Assembly (NCBI GenBank): GCA_015847255.1
Contig: JADLZK010009267.1
Location: 62,001 to 126,000, forward strand
DNA length: 64,000 bases
Source of the DNA: Hyparrhenia diplandra
Lineage: Eukaryota > Streptophyta > Magnoliopsida > Poales > Poaceae
Direction of reading: 5' to 3'
The stretch's first letter is position 1. Each line of letters opens with the position of its first letter. Below the pieces are notes generated by a model that saw only the letters and a list, made by a program, of their open reading frames with translations, had not been told where the DNA came from and did not search any database. Positions 19,242 through 31,544 of the stretch are shown piece by piece. The position numbers were made by a program, and so were the translations under genes.

Positions 19242-20190
19242 GTTTGTCACTTGAAAGAGTACCACTCCATTTCCCGCTTAAACACTAATATTTTTACCAA
19301 AGGGAATATTTTATTGCAAAAGTGGCATGATGGTATAATTTGGTAAGGACAATCGATCAACAACCTCAACACCAGGCAAGCGCATGCCACCTTGTGTAAC
19401 TTGGTAAAGACAACCGATCGACAATTCAGGAATATAATCTATTTAGAAAGTTCTCTAGAAAATTTATAATATTATTTACTTCCCTTTTAAACTACCGTTA
19501 CAATTTATGTGTTCCCGTATCATTTTTTTTTCTCTTTTCATAGGTCAGGCTTATCCCTTCGCTTCCCTGCCTCCGGTCAGCCTATACAGAGAGAGAGAAG
19601 GCACGAGGAAAACGCAACACGCGACAGTGCCCGATGGCCAGGGCCCAGGGCAGCGCGGCTCGGCTACTCTGGCGCAGCGCACGCGGCAGAGAGCAGAGGA
19701 AGAGAGGGAGAGGATGTTGGAACCAGGCCGGCGATGAGCAAGCCTGGCGGCGGCGCAGCCCCGGCAGGTGGTAGCTGCGACAACCTAAAAACTATGGCGT
19801 GGCATGTGCGCGAGCAGGAGCAACAGATGTAACAAACACTCCGAGAATTTCGTGCCAAATGCGAGCACCTCGTCAATGCGATCTTTGTTGGTTTATATAT
19901 GGCTCAAGGCCTTACACCCCTGCCGCCACGACGCCTCCAACCATCATCCGATTTTCTAGAACGCCGCTGGGACATGCAAGACGACGTCGCGACGGGGCCA
20001 CAATGCGCACTGTCACAGCGTGGTTCACGCACATCTCTGAACCACCTGCAATTCTACGTGCCTAACCAACCTAAACAATGTTCATCTACAGGATTACATG
20101 AATGGAAATGAAACATAAAGCTAAAGCTAACAGAGGACGCGCGGAGGGAGGGGGATGTGCAGAGCAAGCACGACGACTGCGACGACCTCG
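19242..20190. other. Unassigned stretch with moderate GC patch
   Basis: Nothing certain. Two diverged copies of ggtaaagacaaccgatcgacaa-like sequence (near 19340 and 19404) lie in tandem. The plus-strand open frames at 19507-19832 look like chance. Confidence 0.35.
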
Positions 20191-20199
20191 ACGTCATCG

Positions 20200-20620
20200 G
20201 CTTCAAGTTAGGTGCTGGCGCACCGGCGTCCCTGTGGCCTCACCACGAGGGAACTCCGGCGAGAAAGAGTGTGGCTGCGGCACTTTGGGGCGTCCCGGCT
20301 TCTTGTCAGCTCCGAGCGGCTCGGCAGCCTCGAGCGCCGGATAAGCAGCGGAAGGCATAGAGCGAGGAGGCCCGATTGGTGACCGCGGCAACCTCGACAG
20401 CGGCAGTGGCAATGGCGGCGCCCGGAGCCTCAGCGGCGCGGGCAGTAGTCGAGCGCAGCTCTGGTCCTCCGGCGCGCGCGACCCGCGAACAGGGAGGCAC
20501 TTTCGTGGTCAGCCGTGACTCAGGCGTCCTTGGCTTTACCTCGCTCCAGCTCGGCTTCTTCCTCTTCGTGCTGGCCGGCCATGGTGGTTCGATTCGTCGA
20601 CATTTTATAGGCGTCGGAGG
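20200..20620 (-). other. Possible small gene or promoter-bearing fragment, unidentified
   Basis: On the minus strand there is a TATA-like CTATAAAA (about 20606), then CCACCATGG, a good start context, at about 20583. This opens MAGQHEEEEAELERGKAKDA before a stop; a gtaaag donor lies after ELER. Downstream open segments in other frames are Ala/Arg-rich. No family is recognised and the TATA-to-ATG spacing is very short, so this may be a fragment. Confidence 0.25.
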
Positions 20621-21502
20621 TCGATGCTGCACAGGGGGTCGTGATCAGGGCTCACAACAGATCAGCTATTGCCGGAAAATATCTCGGCGTTTGTTCTTCG
20701 AGCTGCAGCTGCGAGGTGGACAGAAGCATGATGCTGCGTGGCCAAGGCCCACAACATGGGCTACAACGGTGTGAGGTTGAAGCAGTCAGCCAGATTAGCT
20801 CATCATGTTGATTCTTCCAATCTAAAGTTATAATAACATATGGTCAGTGCATCCTCTTTCTTCCTCCAATCTATCAGTCCTCTGCCGCACATTTTGGTAG
20901 ACTGACACCAATATACTTTTGCTTGGAACCCAACTTGTATCCAATGTTGGGCTATTGGTTCATGCAGACTGGGAGAAGTACGGAAGCAACCAGGTCAGCG
21001 TCTACGCCCTTTTACCCTATACCATCCTGGTTTCCACCATCTTCATGGCGGCATTTCAATTTACTGTTTTGCATTTCTTGTTTTGGTTCCAACCAGACTC
21101 ATTCTCATGCGAACCAAATCACAAACTTACTGCCACATAGGAGCCACGTTGGGAGTGCATATGTATCACAACGCTACAATCTTCACATGATCGTCGAACC
21201 AAATCACAAAAAACTTATTACCACATAGGAATCAAATTGGGAGTGTACACATCACATAGATATTCACGTATTGTACACGGCACTGATGTGCCTACATGGA
21301 AGGAAATTAGCTGAAACACTTCAAGTTAACTAAGACAAAAATACACGTGGAGTGAAAACAAACAGGGGGCCTAAGCTGTTGCCAACACACTACTAAGCCA
21401 CTCTAGCTGACAGACAAAGGCCACAAAAAGCATACCCAAGTTTGATAACTTTACGCCTGCGGGTGGAAAACCAAGAAGTGACTTCTTTATACCAAGCATT
21501 CC
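20621..21502. other. Non-coding stretch with a diverged tandem duplication
   Basis: No gene was recognised. At about 21110-21165 and 21198-21260 the block gaaccaaatcacaaa, then accacatagga, then ttgggagtg recurs with a period near 87 bp. Confidence 0.5.
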
Positions 21503-21665
21503 TCTTATGGCTAAATCCAATCTCTTGTCGACCGCGAAAGCGAGGTCGGCTAAGCCTCTTATGGCTAAATCCAATCTCTTATCGACCGCGAAAAGCCGGA
21601 AAAGCCTCTTATGGCTAAATCCAATCTCCTGGCGACCCATGAACGCAAGGTCGGCATAGCGGAAG
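21503..21665. repeat. Three-copy tandem repeat of about 55 bp
   Basis: Three copies of cctcttatggctaaatccaa, each followed by a tct(c)ttgtcgaccgcgaaagc-like segment, occur near 21503, 21557 and 21605. On the minus strand two copies encode AVDKRLDLAIRG repeats in one open frame (21371-21784). No protein family is recognised. Confidence 0.75.
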
Positions 21666-22369
21666 CGAGAAATGTTTGTGTGTAATGCATGTGATAAAGT
21701 GTATAAAAATGGTTCTTGTTTTATGAATGGAAAAAGTCTACTTAACCCCCGAACTATAGGGCTGTGACTACTTCTTTCCATCAACTTTAAAACCGTCTAA
21801 CCAATAACCTAAACTTTGGCATACCGTCTAAATCACCCCCGAGCGGTTTTCACGGGCGGTTTTGCCTACGTGGCGTCCAAAGCATGAGCGGTTTTACTGC
21901 GTGGCGTGGCCGAGGTGGAATGTGATCTTTGATTTGGACAACTCACGTGAAAAGATGAGAGGGGAAAATATCTATGACACGTGGGGTCCATAGAGGGAGG
22001 GATAAGGTTGAGAGCGTTTCCCCTTCGTTCACGAAGCTGTCGTTCACGGCGTTGCTGCTCGTCGTTCTTTTTCCTCCTAATCGCAGAGAACGAGAGAGGA
22101 AGGGAGGGATGCCCTGCGCCGGGGCATTTGGTGGGTGGTGGCGTGGTGGCGGCTGTGCTGCGGTGAGTGCGTGGTGGAGATGCGGGCGGCGATCTTTGTG
22201 GTGATGGCGTGCGCCGATGCAAGCAGCTGCGGGTGAAGTAGTTGTGCTTTTGCGGCGAGGCGGGGGGTGCCGCCGCGCGGTGGGCCTGAGCGGCTCGGTG
22301 GTGGGTGGCTAGCGCGGCTCGATGGTGGGTGGCTAACGCGTGCTCGGTGGTGGTGGTGGCCGACGACAC

Positions 22370-24148
22370 TGAAGATCTCTTGTTTGGTTTTGGATAATTA
22401 GTGACACCTAAGGACTAATCTCTCGATGCTAAGTGTTTGACTAGATTGGAGATTGGTTATGCCGGAGTTGGTGTGTGGTGATCATGAGAGGATAGATCGA
22501 GGTGATCCAAAAGATGATCAAGCATGCAACTCGGTAGAGTTTCGGAGATCAATTGTCCCCAAGGCAAAGGTATAACCATAGGGCTTTTGATTTCACACCC
22601 AAGACACAATGGAGGGTGTGGGTGATTATAGGATCGATAAGCCGTACTATAAAGAGGGAAACTTATCGTACATATCGGTCCTCATGTGCCTTTAGGTTCA
22701 AAATTCATATGCATGCATTCTAACCTAAAGAGCTAACTCCGTCCTTGTCGAAAATGGTTTTGAAAATGCTAACACTTGGTGTCGAGGTGTTCTTCGACGT
22801 GTCGGCAACAAGAAACAAGTGACGGAAGTCGGTTTGGAGCAAAGGCGAAGGAACGGCGACGAAATGACGAAAATTCGCGGCTCGGTTGTGACCGGACGCA
22901 CCTAACTTAGGAAGCACAAAGAATCCGGCCCGGACGCACCGGTCGATTGGGTCCGGTCAGAATTCAAATAAGGGTGTAAACCGGGGTTTCGGCCGAGGGC
23001 CCGATCGGACGCATCGACCGGATGCTTCGGTCTTGGCCAGGAAGCACGCCGGACGCACTGACCAGACCCAGTCGGCCGGGGATTGATCCACTGTTCGGGG
23101 GTTGTTGGTTGTGACCGGACCCACCGACCGGACCCATCTGGCCTACCGGACCGGACTCACTTTGGTGAGTCCGGTCGATCGCGGCCGGTCGGCCGCGAAA
23201 GCGTGGCTTTCCCCTCAACGACCACATTTCATGGTATGGGGTATTTATACCCCCTTGGCTGCCTCTTGCTCTCTCTCTTGGTCATTTGAATCATTCCTAA
23301 CAAGCTAGAGCAAGCAAGCAAGCCTCATCCTCTCTCATTCTTGATTTGAGCTTCATTCTTGAGAGAAGAGTTGATCCAAGTGCATTTGCATCGAGTTCTT
23401 GCATCTAGAGGCACTTTGGGGATTGTTGTGAGCCAGTGGGTTTCCCGTTTCTCTTGGAGACACCGCTCCTAGCCGGCTTGGTGATTTGGTGGAGTTGTTG
23501 GCAAGAAGAGGAGATTGTTTCTTGGCCACCTCCGGGCGAAATTGTGAGAGGATCACACACTCCTCGTCGGGAAGACAAAGTGCAAGGAATACATTGCTCG
23601 TGTCTTGGGTACCTCACTTGTGAGTGGTGTGTTGAGGCTAGCAAGGGCACCGCCCTAGCTCAAACACCATCCTTGTGTTGGTCGGCACAACCGGAGACTA
23701 GCTTGTCGGTGTACAAGTGAACTCCGGGTGAACAAATCGACTTGTTCATTGTCTCGGTGTTTGGATCATCACCTTCGTGTGATTGATAGTCTCTCTTCTT
23801 CCCGGTGATTGGTTGACATCCCCTACTGCGTCGATATAACAAGCTTCTCACTCTTGTATTACTTTCCTAGTCTACTTTGAGTAGAGAGCTAGCACTTGCT
23901 TGTGTAAGGTTGTTCTTGCTAGCATAAGGATTATACTAGGATTGCTCACTAATTAGAGTAATGACATAGCTCTTGTGTGACATCGAGATCATAGAATATA
24001 TCTAGAATTGTCACTAGAGGCTTGCAAGACAATAGAGCTAGTGCAAACCGATTTACGCTGTGTTTTATACTAATCAGTTTGTTTAGTTGAGCTTGTAGAA
24101 AAATTTTATAGGCTATTCACCCCCCCTCTAGCCATCTAGGACCTTACA
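22370..24148 (+). mobile_element. Gypsy solo LTR, 1779 bp
   Basis: It starts tgaagatctcttgtttggtt and ends with the typical attcacccccc, then ggaccttaca. It is flanked by the exact 5-bp duplication gacac (22365-22369 and 24149-24153). It has a TATA-like tatttata near 23242. No internal region or second LTR is present, so recombination between LTRs removed the rest. Related LTRs lie at 33249-34972, 45503-54071 and 57815-58038. Confidence 0.92.
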
Positions 24149-24149
24149 G

Positions 24150-24470
24150 ACACCCCACCGGAGGACTCGAGCGCGCGGCATAGGTGGGGTACGATGGCGG
24201 CCTCCTGCACCGGCGCCGCCCCTCGTGTCGCCCAAGGACGATGACGACGACGACGCGAGCGCGGCGAGCGCCGCCACAGCCCGCCCCGGATGGCTTCTTG
24301 CTTCTGGCGCTTGTCACTGGCTGCGGCTGCGCGCGGCCGTGCGAGCCGCAGGGCGACGCGCGGCGATGCGGCATGAGGGAAGGGGGCGACGGAGACGGCA
24401 GGCGCCGCCATGATGCGTCGATGCGCGGCAGGCTGGAGAGGAGGGAGCTGCGGTCCCAAGCACCGGGCAC
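24150..24470. other. GC-rich interior of the 21729-24715 MULE, right of the solo LTR
   Basis: Together with 21920-22369 this is the non-terminal content of the MULE. Frames on both strands are Ala/Arg/Pro-rich without a recognisable domain. Confidence 0.4.
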
Positions 24471-24725
24471 GTTCCTTACAGGTGGGGCCCAACCGTCGAG
24501 TCCGGTTCACAACATCTCGTTGTCATCTCATGCGCCACGGCGGCAAAACCACTCCATGCTGGCTACCACGCAAGCAAAACAGCCTCCCTAAACCCGCCTA
24601 GGGGGTGGATTGCACGGTTTACAAAAGTTTAATGTGCTCGTTAGGACGGTTTTAAAAGGTCGTGGCAATGGTTAGACACAGCCCCATAGTTTGGGGGCTC
24701 AAGTAGACTTTTTCCTTTTATGAAT

Positions 24726-25446
24726 TGATAACTCAAGTGATTAAATAAATTTAATATTTGATGATAGATTAAGCAGCTTCTATGTGTATGTATGTGTGTA
24801 TACACACACGCACAATACACGTTGCTTTGTGTTGAACGAGGTCGAGGGATGCTAGTGGCTTGCATGTCGATGCAAAGCCTGTCATCGCTGCCGACCAAAG
24901 ATGGTGGTCGTGGCGCTCATGACTGTGCATGTCTGTTCGCTGCTGCCTGCTTTGCTCGGGGTCGTTTTCCTTGCAACACGTCCTAGTCGCGCTGTGCACT
25001 GCCGCTGTTCGTCCCACTGTGGTCTGTGTCACGTGTTGCTGTGGTTATCAATTGCCTTCATGCATATGGACGCGAGGCCTTGGCCCCATCGTCTTGTCTG
25101 CTCGCTGCTGCTGCCATCGCCTACTGCTGTGATGTATCACTACGCTCTGCAATGTCTTCACAATCCTATAGCCCGTGTATCATGACTACTCGTACTCCCA
25201 TCAGGGTTCCTTGTCCAGCCCAGTCGCCGCTGTGCGCACGAGTGCCAACTCGCTGGCTCTAGCCATGCCCACCAAGACGTGAACCGTGCCTAACTGTGCT
25301 GCGCTATGGCAGGGACATTACAAATGATCCTTATCTACTAAGCTGGCAAAATCGACTCATGGATACAACAGCCAGGGACCTCCAAAGGCCAACACAAGTA
25401 AGGAATCATAGGCCAAGGATATAGCACAATGGTGCACTACCCACTG
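24726..25446. other. Unassigned stretch
   Basis: No gene, element end or repeat was recognised apart from a short tatgtgtgtata microsatellite-like tract near 24785. Confidence 0.4.
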
Positions 25447-25682
25447 CTCTCTCTGTCCCTAAAACAATGTCACAAAGCACTTCCCGAGACATAAATACCG
25501 GCAGTTATATATTAAAATGTAAAAATACTTGTGCTAAGTAATTAGTATCATCGGAAAGATTTTTAAGTTTAGTTTTTTTAACAAATTTATTTTAAAATTT
25601 AAATTTTGCATGTATTTTCTACAAATTGAGTCGAACTTATAGTGCGTATTCTCTGGCGACATTCTTTTAGAGACGGAGGAAG
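25447..25682. mobile_element. Stowaway-like MITE, degraded
   Basis: Its ends ctctctctgtccctaaaaca and, reversed, cttcctccgtctctaaaaga are inverted repeats of the Stowaway type (ctccctccgtccc). A ta follows the right end; the left flank is tg, so the duplication is imperfect. The interior is AT-rich. Confidence 0.65.
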
Positions 25683-26155
25683 TACTTGACAGACGTAAAA
25701 CCGAACACTGATTATGACAGCAACATGTGGCACATAGAATAGCATCAGATTTAGCCTAGGAACACCGGTGCATGGATGAAAATTTATCACACAGACTTTA
25801 GCTATGCGTAAATTCACCAATAATAAATTCTTAGCATGTAGAGAAGCCATTGCTATGGATGGATTTGGGACTGTTGCTAGGACACACATAGGCATGGTGA
25901 ATGTGAATGGTAAAAACCGTACAATTTTTATATGGCGGGAGTACTTGTGTGCTTGCATGGAAATTTACAACGCAATGTAATGGTTGCAAGGACTAAAGAT
26001 GTAAAAGGAGATGCATGCATGTTCGAGTACCATGTATGCTCATTCAATTTTCTATATGTTCCATGGAATGGATCCACTTACATGGCATGCATGCAAAGAC
26101 GTTGGCCGGTGAAGTATCATTTCATTTGAGTCGTGAAATTTCTATCTAGACCCTT
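25683..26155. other. Unassigned stretch
   Basis: Nothing recognisable. The open frames at 25599-25958 (minus) and 25932-26129 (plus) show no family pattern. Confidence 0.4.
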
Positions 26156-27438
26156 TGTTGGTAAAAGTTATCCTACAAAATTATTTATAAATTTGTATAG
26201 TCTACAAGCGAACAGAAATGATGAGCACTTCACCCAGGTATGGGGTTTTAAATATCGAATCCACAAGGAGAATGGTGTGAGAATACTAAGGCAAAATTAA
26301 TCCCTCGAGATAATAGGAAGTAACATGAGTTCAGATAAAAGGTAAGAAGAATTCTATGGTTGTCTAATTTATACTCTTATAAGGCTTAGAGATATTCCTT
26401 AATGGAGACATCACTCAAGGGAAAGTAAGGGCGAAACTCACTATTCCCCCAGCAACTAAGTCCTACGTGTCCTATCTTACGGGAAGTGGAATCCAAAGGA
26501 ATCAATGGTACTTGTCACTACCAAGATCTACCGCTCTCGGCAAGTAGGGTGTATTTATGAGTTATCTAGTATAAACATCACGTTTACACTAGAGAAAACA
26601 ACTTCAATTCAAGAGCGACAAGAATCAAAGTACTCTAATGAGTCATAAACCGAAAGAAATATAAATAAGTGAACTTACTCAAATATAAGGTTGATCCACC
26701 AAAGAAGTCTCAAGATCAAGTGCAATGAAGCCTTTGATCCCAGAGGTACAAGCGTAGAGAGTCACCCGACGGATCCGGTACTTCTCCTTACTTCTCCTCA
26801 ACTCTACTTCTTATCTCTCAAGAACAGATCTAGAACTCTAATCAAGTTCTTTGATCTATCTCTCAACTTTCTACTAATCTCTCTCAACTTGATCTAGCTC
26901 TTCTAATTAGAGAGGTATGGCTCTAGCTATGATCAGAGCTGAGTCTGATGAATAATGATTTTCATGCCTAAGGCCAGAGGTAGGACCCTCCTTATATAGT
27001 CCTGGTGGATGAATTCTGGCCCTTGGATCAAACCGACTTCAACAACGGCGTAGATGCAACCTCAAAGGCGGTTATAAACCGACCTAAGAAGGCTGAGGCC
27101 GGCGGGTGGGACCCACTGGCGGTCGCCACCGCCATCTTTGGCCGCCAAAGCCAAAGGGTGGGCCCCACTGTCGGGTCTTTCTGGTGTATTACGTGTCTTC
27201 TAGAATGTTTTAGTTCACTTTTAGGATAGAAATTCTTCTCACGGTAAATCTTCTTATTGTATGGGGGTTTTCTCTCGGTTTTTCGGTATTTTCTGTTAAG
27301 TCCCCTGAAAAGATATAAATCACCAAAACTCGTGGAACTTTTATCAAGTATAACACCTATTCTATGCATTCTATTCTTTTTATATCCCTATTATATGTTT
27401 AATTGACACATAAAAACATGGCTTAAGAGGTGTCAACA
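26156..27438 (-). mobile_element. Gypsy LTR, apparently solo, minus orientation
   Basis: On the minus strand it runs from tgttgacacctcttaagcc to ...ccaaca, with a TATA box ctatataagg near 26990. It matches the LTRs at 36826-39532, 37826-39252 and 47722-49159, for example in the shared core aggtcggtttataaccg. The flanks (ccctt left, accac right) do not form a target duplication, so the copy may be a recombinant or old. The neighbouring sequence shows no primer site. Confidence 0.75.
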
Positions 27439-27659
27439 ACCACCTACCCAACGCCGCTCTCACAAGAATAGGCTCAGACACCTAGAATCGAAACGCACCC
27501 TTCCCCTCTTCCTTGGCTGGCTAGATGAGACGTCTTCGATGTGCCATAAAAACATGTGCTAGGCGAAGCAAACACATAAGGGCGCCCAAGGAGATGGAGC
27601 GAAGGTTAGGAGGCGAGACAAACAAAAGAAAACAACCAACAAAATGCGTAGTAAATAAA

Positions 27660-28290
27660 ACTATTATATTAGATTAAATATAGTTAAGTGGTATAGCATG
27701 CAAATGCTAAAAATGAGGTCAAATATAGTTAGCTGGTATAATACGCACATGCTAACCAAGTGAGGTCAAATATAGTTAGCTTGTATAGCACGCACATGCT
27801 AACCAAGTGAGTTCAAACATAGGTAAACCTTTCTGTAAGCACTCAGTAGACGCATAGCTAGTCCTCCGTTTTAGATCCACACAAACACAAGAAGAGTAGT
27901 AATAAAATTTTTATGTTAGGTCAAAGATAGTTAGTCAAGTACACATTGACACTAACCAAGTGAGGCCAAATATAGTCGGTTGGTATAGCGAGGAGCAGGG
28001 AAAAACCAAGTGAGGTCAAATATAGTGAGTCGATATAGAAGAAAAACAGGAAACAGTATAGGAGGAAAGAAAACCAAGTGAGGTAAATATAGTTAGCTGG
28101 TATAGAAAAAAATAGGAAAAACCCTAACGCTAACCAAACGAGGTCAAATATAGTTATCCGGTGTAGCTGGAAACATGGAAACAAGAAAACCATGTGAGGC
28201 CAAATATAGTCAGTCGGTATAGAAAAAACAAGAACAATAAGATCTTACGCATAGGGTAATCAAATGAGGTCAAATAGTGGTCCCAATGTA
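27660..28290. repeat. Imperfect minisatellite, about ten units of 45-70 bp
   Basis: Units are built on aggtcaaatatagttagctg followed by gtatag, a variable part, and aaccaagtg. The first units are about 47-49 bp and contain gcacgcacatgctaacc. Later ones replace this by A/G-rich runs and vary in length. A frame on the minus strand (27921-28193) reads through several units giving a hydrophobic Phe/Leu-rich protein, probably by chance. Confidence 0.82.
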
Positions 28291-30423
28291 AGTTGGTCTT
28301 GCTAGGCCATTAACCACGCATAGGAAGCCCCACAACAATCGTGGTGGTGGTTTACGTGTAACAAATATGAGGAGCAAAAGCACAATGAATTATAGGGATG
28401 CACTCTATACACGAACTATAAAGGCCAACTGCTCGCAATGGGAGGAGCGCGATGAAGCAACGACAGCCACACCACATGCTTATATAGCCAAGAATTTGAG
28501 ACCTCATGAGGCATGGGTGCCTCGGGTACCACTGGGTTTATGCCCTTTGCATGGATGGCGTGCATATCCACTCACTTGGATGTATATGACCACTCACTTT
28601 ATTGAACTTGTCCTTTGCATGTATACAGGAAGGGACCAACCTCATCTGGATCGTGGAATTTTTATCTAACGCATTTAAAAGAATGAAGGATACGTGGACA
28701 CCTTCAGAGACGGCCTAGGCGGCGCGCCTTCATACTTCTAATTTTTTCCCTAGAAAAAAACTCTTAGACCATTTGAGTTACGTCCTTGTCCAACAGTCCA
28801 AGTCAGAAGTAGTTCTCAAGATCATTTCATTGTATTTTCTAGTTAAAAACTTGGAAAATATGGTATTTGTTAAGACATAGCTGGTGTGATATGTAGGTTG
28901 TTTTTTTGGTACCGTTTATCTGAAACTTTGCTTTAATATCTCTTTCGCTGGCCTGCGTGCTAGCTTTATATGGTATATGAATATGAATCTAGATTCCAAG
29001 GATGGGTGTTTCCCACCTAAGTGCTGTAATGAACGCGATGATGACTTTGGTAATGCTAAAGATAGGGGAGATTAGCCGTGAAACTCTAAAAAACCTTGGC
29101 AAATACTTCATATGGTTTTTATAAACCACAAACTATCTTTGAGCTTACAAATATTATTATAAAAAAAATCTTAGAGATATAGAAGGGCACCATAAAACAA
29201 AATAAACTATATGGATCCCATGAAAACATCTTCCAAAAAAATTATATTTAGCTAAAGGAAAATGAAAAAAATCCAAAATAAACTATAAAAATTCAAAAAC
29301 ATTCTAATAAATGACAAAATGTTTTTGTACAAAATATGAGACCCAACAAACATTTAATGCTAAATACATTCATGCTAATTTCATCTCCTGATTTCTTATG
29401 GAAAATTCTCATACCATATTTTAGTCCTCAGTCAGAATGTTTTTGGATCTTTTCAGATTTATTGGATATTTTTCATCTTCCTAGATATATATCTATTTAT
29501 TGAACTTCTTAGATGTACTTTCACGAGTTTTAGACATTTTATTTAGATTTTTCGCGTGCCAATCTATCTCCAGGTTTTTTTATAGATTTTTAGAAGCTTA
29601 GAGATATTCTTTGTGTTTTAAAAACCTTATCAGGAATTTACTATATGTTTTTAGACTAAAACTGGTTTCAATCGGCACATGGAGGTAATTGAAATGGTTT
29701 TGAGAGTTTGCAGGGTATCTGGTTTACAAGTTAAGGACGAAATTATACTATCACAACAGTTTGCGGTGAAATGAGTTTTTTTTTTTTTTTTTTTTCCTAA
29801 ATGTTACCTCGTTGGATTCGCTCATGGACCTGGACTTGCACTTGGTTATCGTCGGCACCACCTATTGTTTACTAGAAACAACATCAATTGCATGTCTTTA
29901 ATACATAATATATATATTTAGGTGCATTAGAAAATCTACGTGTCTAGAAAATCCACAACAACTTACGATTTGGAACCGAGGGGGAGTACCTCCGATCTCA
30001 AATATAGCAAGTTTGTCTAGGTCTAGCATTAATTATTTCCAATGCAACCAATATAAAGTCCATGAAAACTTCACTATATATTTTTTTTTGGTCAACTTCG
30101 GGGAGATCAAAAGCGAACCTAGCTGCATTCCATTGCACATATGCCTGGGGATCCCGGTTGGTGGGAATGGCATAGGCCTTGCACAGTATTACAAAGGAGC
30201 AGTAAGCGTGACAGTGATTACATTATTTTTTTTTTAAACGGCAAAAGCTTTGCCGCTGATTTTATTATACGGAAAAATGAAAAAAAGCAGTACAAAATCA
30301 AAACAAAAATACAACTGTACATCTCCACTTTGGCCGGGAGCGCTAATCTCTAGTGGCGTTACTCTCCTCTCTCCTTGGGATGCGGCATTCTCGGTCCTTG
30401 CTAGCGGCCTTGCAAAGCTGATC
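28291..30423. other. AT-rich stretch without recognised genes
   Basis: No element ends or gene pattern found. A T-run of about 23 bases lies at about 29775-29797. The palindrome cggcaaaagctttgccg lies near 30239 next to a shorter T-run, a pairing often seen at the tail of grass retroelement copies; the assignment is uncertain. Confidence 0.4.
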
Positions 30424-30426
30424 TTA

Positions 30427-30786
30427 GGCCAGTCTCAATGGAGAGTTTCACCTCCCGATTTTCAAGATATGAAACTTTGGCATTAAATAGACATCTCCCC
30501 TCAATGCACAGTTTTATTGCACAGTTTATAGGCTCAAGGGTCCCACAACCTCTCTCTCATTGCATGGTTTAATTGCATAGTTGCATGGTGAAACTCTTTT
30601 TTTATGTCTCAATGGGGTTTCACACAGTTTTCAACGCATGTGAAATAAAGGCTTTTTAAAAAAGTTTCACCATGGTGAAACTCTTTCCTTCTCTCTCCTA
30701 GGGGTTTCATGTAAAAAGTGACATTTTGCCAATGTAGCTGTATTTAATGTGCATGAAACATGAATGGAACCCCCATTGAGACGGCC
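30427..30786. mobile_element. Tourist-type MITE, 360 bp
   Basis: The ends ggccagtctcaatgg and, reversed, ggccgtctcaatggg are inverted repeats. They are flanked by tta at 30424-30426 and 30787-30789, the PIF/Harbinger target duplication. The interior contains repeated gtttcacc and gtgaaac motifs in both orientations. No coding capacity. Confidence 0.88.
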
Positions 30787-30880
30787 TTAGGCCACGGGCA
30801 TCGGGGGGTATGTGGCCCACCGAACACCACGAGTTGGACAGGTAGCTACTAGGTCGATCAAAGAGTTTTTTTAGTTGATA

Positions 30881-31145
30881 CTCCCTCCGTTCAAAAAAAA
30901 AAAAAATGTAATTGTGGAAAGTGTGTCGGGTCAAACTATTTCATTTTTAACCAAGTTTCTAACAAAAACTATTAGCATTTATGTTTTGAAACAAATTTGT
31001 TATGAAAATATATTTCATAACAAATCTAAAGATACTTATTTTTGTCTCATAAATGTCGGTACTTTTTCATAGAAACTTGGTCAAAGTTCACGATGTTTGA
31101 CTCCTCAAGATATGAGAATTGCATGTTTCGTGAAACGGAGGGGAG
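30881..31145. mobile_element. Stowaway-type MITE, 265 bp
   Basis: It starts ctccctccgttc and ends gaaacggaggggag, with ta on both flanks (30879-30880 and 31146-31147). The AT-rich interior includes inverted copies of tttgaccaagtttct-like sequence, as usual for the family. Confidence 0.87.
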
Positions 31146-31147
31146 TA

Positions 31148-31540
31148 TATATAATTGCGGTGTAGACTGAGCCAATTATTTTTGGTTTGCTATAAGCGTG
31201 CAGCGACCAATTTTGTCAGGAAAGATTTCTCAAATTTCAACAAGTTTTGTTCTTGCATACAGATTATTCTACTTAATCCAGACTTAGCCGTATTAGTACT
31301 ATAGACTATTATCTCTCACGGAAACACTATTAAAACAATCAAAATCAACCAGCAACCCCATTTTGTAAAAAGAAAAAGAACAAACGAAAACAGCAGCCCC
31401 ATTCTTTATACACTGTTCCAAATAATAAGCCGTTTTAATTGTCTGGTTCAAGCTTATATACTTAATTTTCACCATAAAAATTGGCATCTGCATTCTCAAC
31501 ATCCCATGATCCCATGGTTTGTTTGTAAACTATCTTACAA
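31148..31540. other. AT-rich stretch, nothing recognised
   Basis: No open frame with a family pattern and no repeat boundary was seen. Confidence 0.4.
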
Positions 31541-31544
31541 GTGA

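Larger units (their letters stand above)
21729..24715. mobile_element. Mutator-like element, 3.0 kb, carrying a Gypsy solo LTR
   Basis: The duplication ttttatgaat is exact at 21719-21728 and 24716-24725. Inverted repeats of about 190 bp start ggaaaaagtctacttaaccc at the left and, reversed, ggaaaaagtctacttgagcc at the right. The first ten bases match the Pack-MULE at 11573-16488, so the two are related families. The interior outside the LTR (about 1.2 kb) is GC-rich and encodes no transposase. A captured host piece is possible but not recognised. A Gypsy solo LTR (22370-24148) later inserted inside it. Confidence 0.87.

Noticed and set aside
21866..22369. 167-codon His/Pro/Ala-rich minus-strand frame in the MULE
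   Set aside because: Its composition follows simple ccaccgagc-like repeats and it is cut by the solo LTR; captured coding sequence cannot be shown.
27660..28290. CRISPR-like array
   Set aside because: Units are imperfect and contiguous, spacers are not unique sequences of constant size, and the surroundings are plant nuclear DNA. It is a minisatellite.
29775..29797. Poly(A) tail of a LINE or SINE on the minus strand
   Set aside because: No LINE coding sequence or SINE-like A and B boxes were found next to it.
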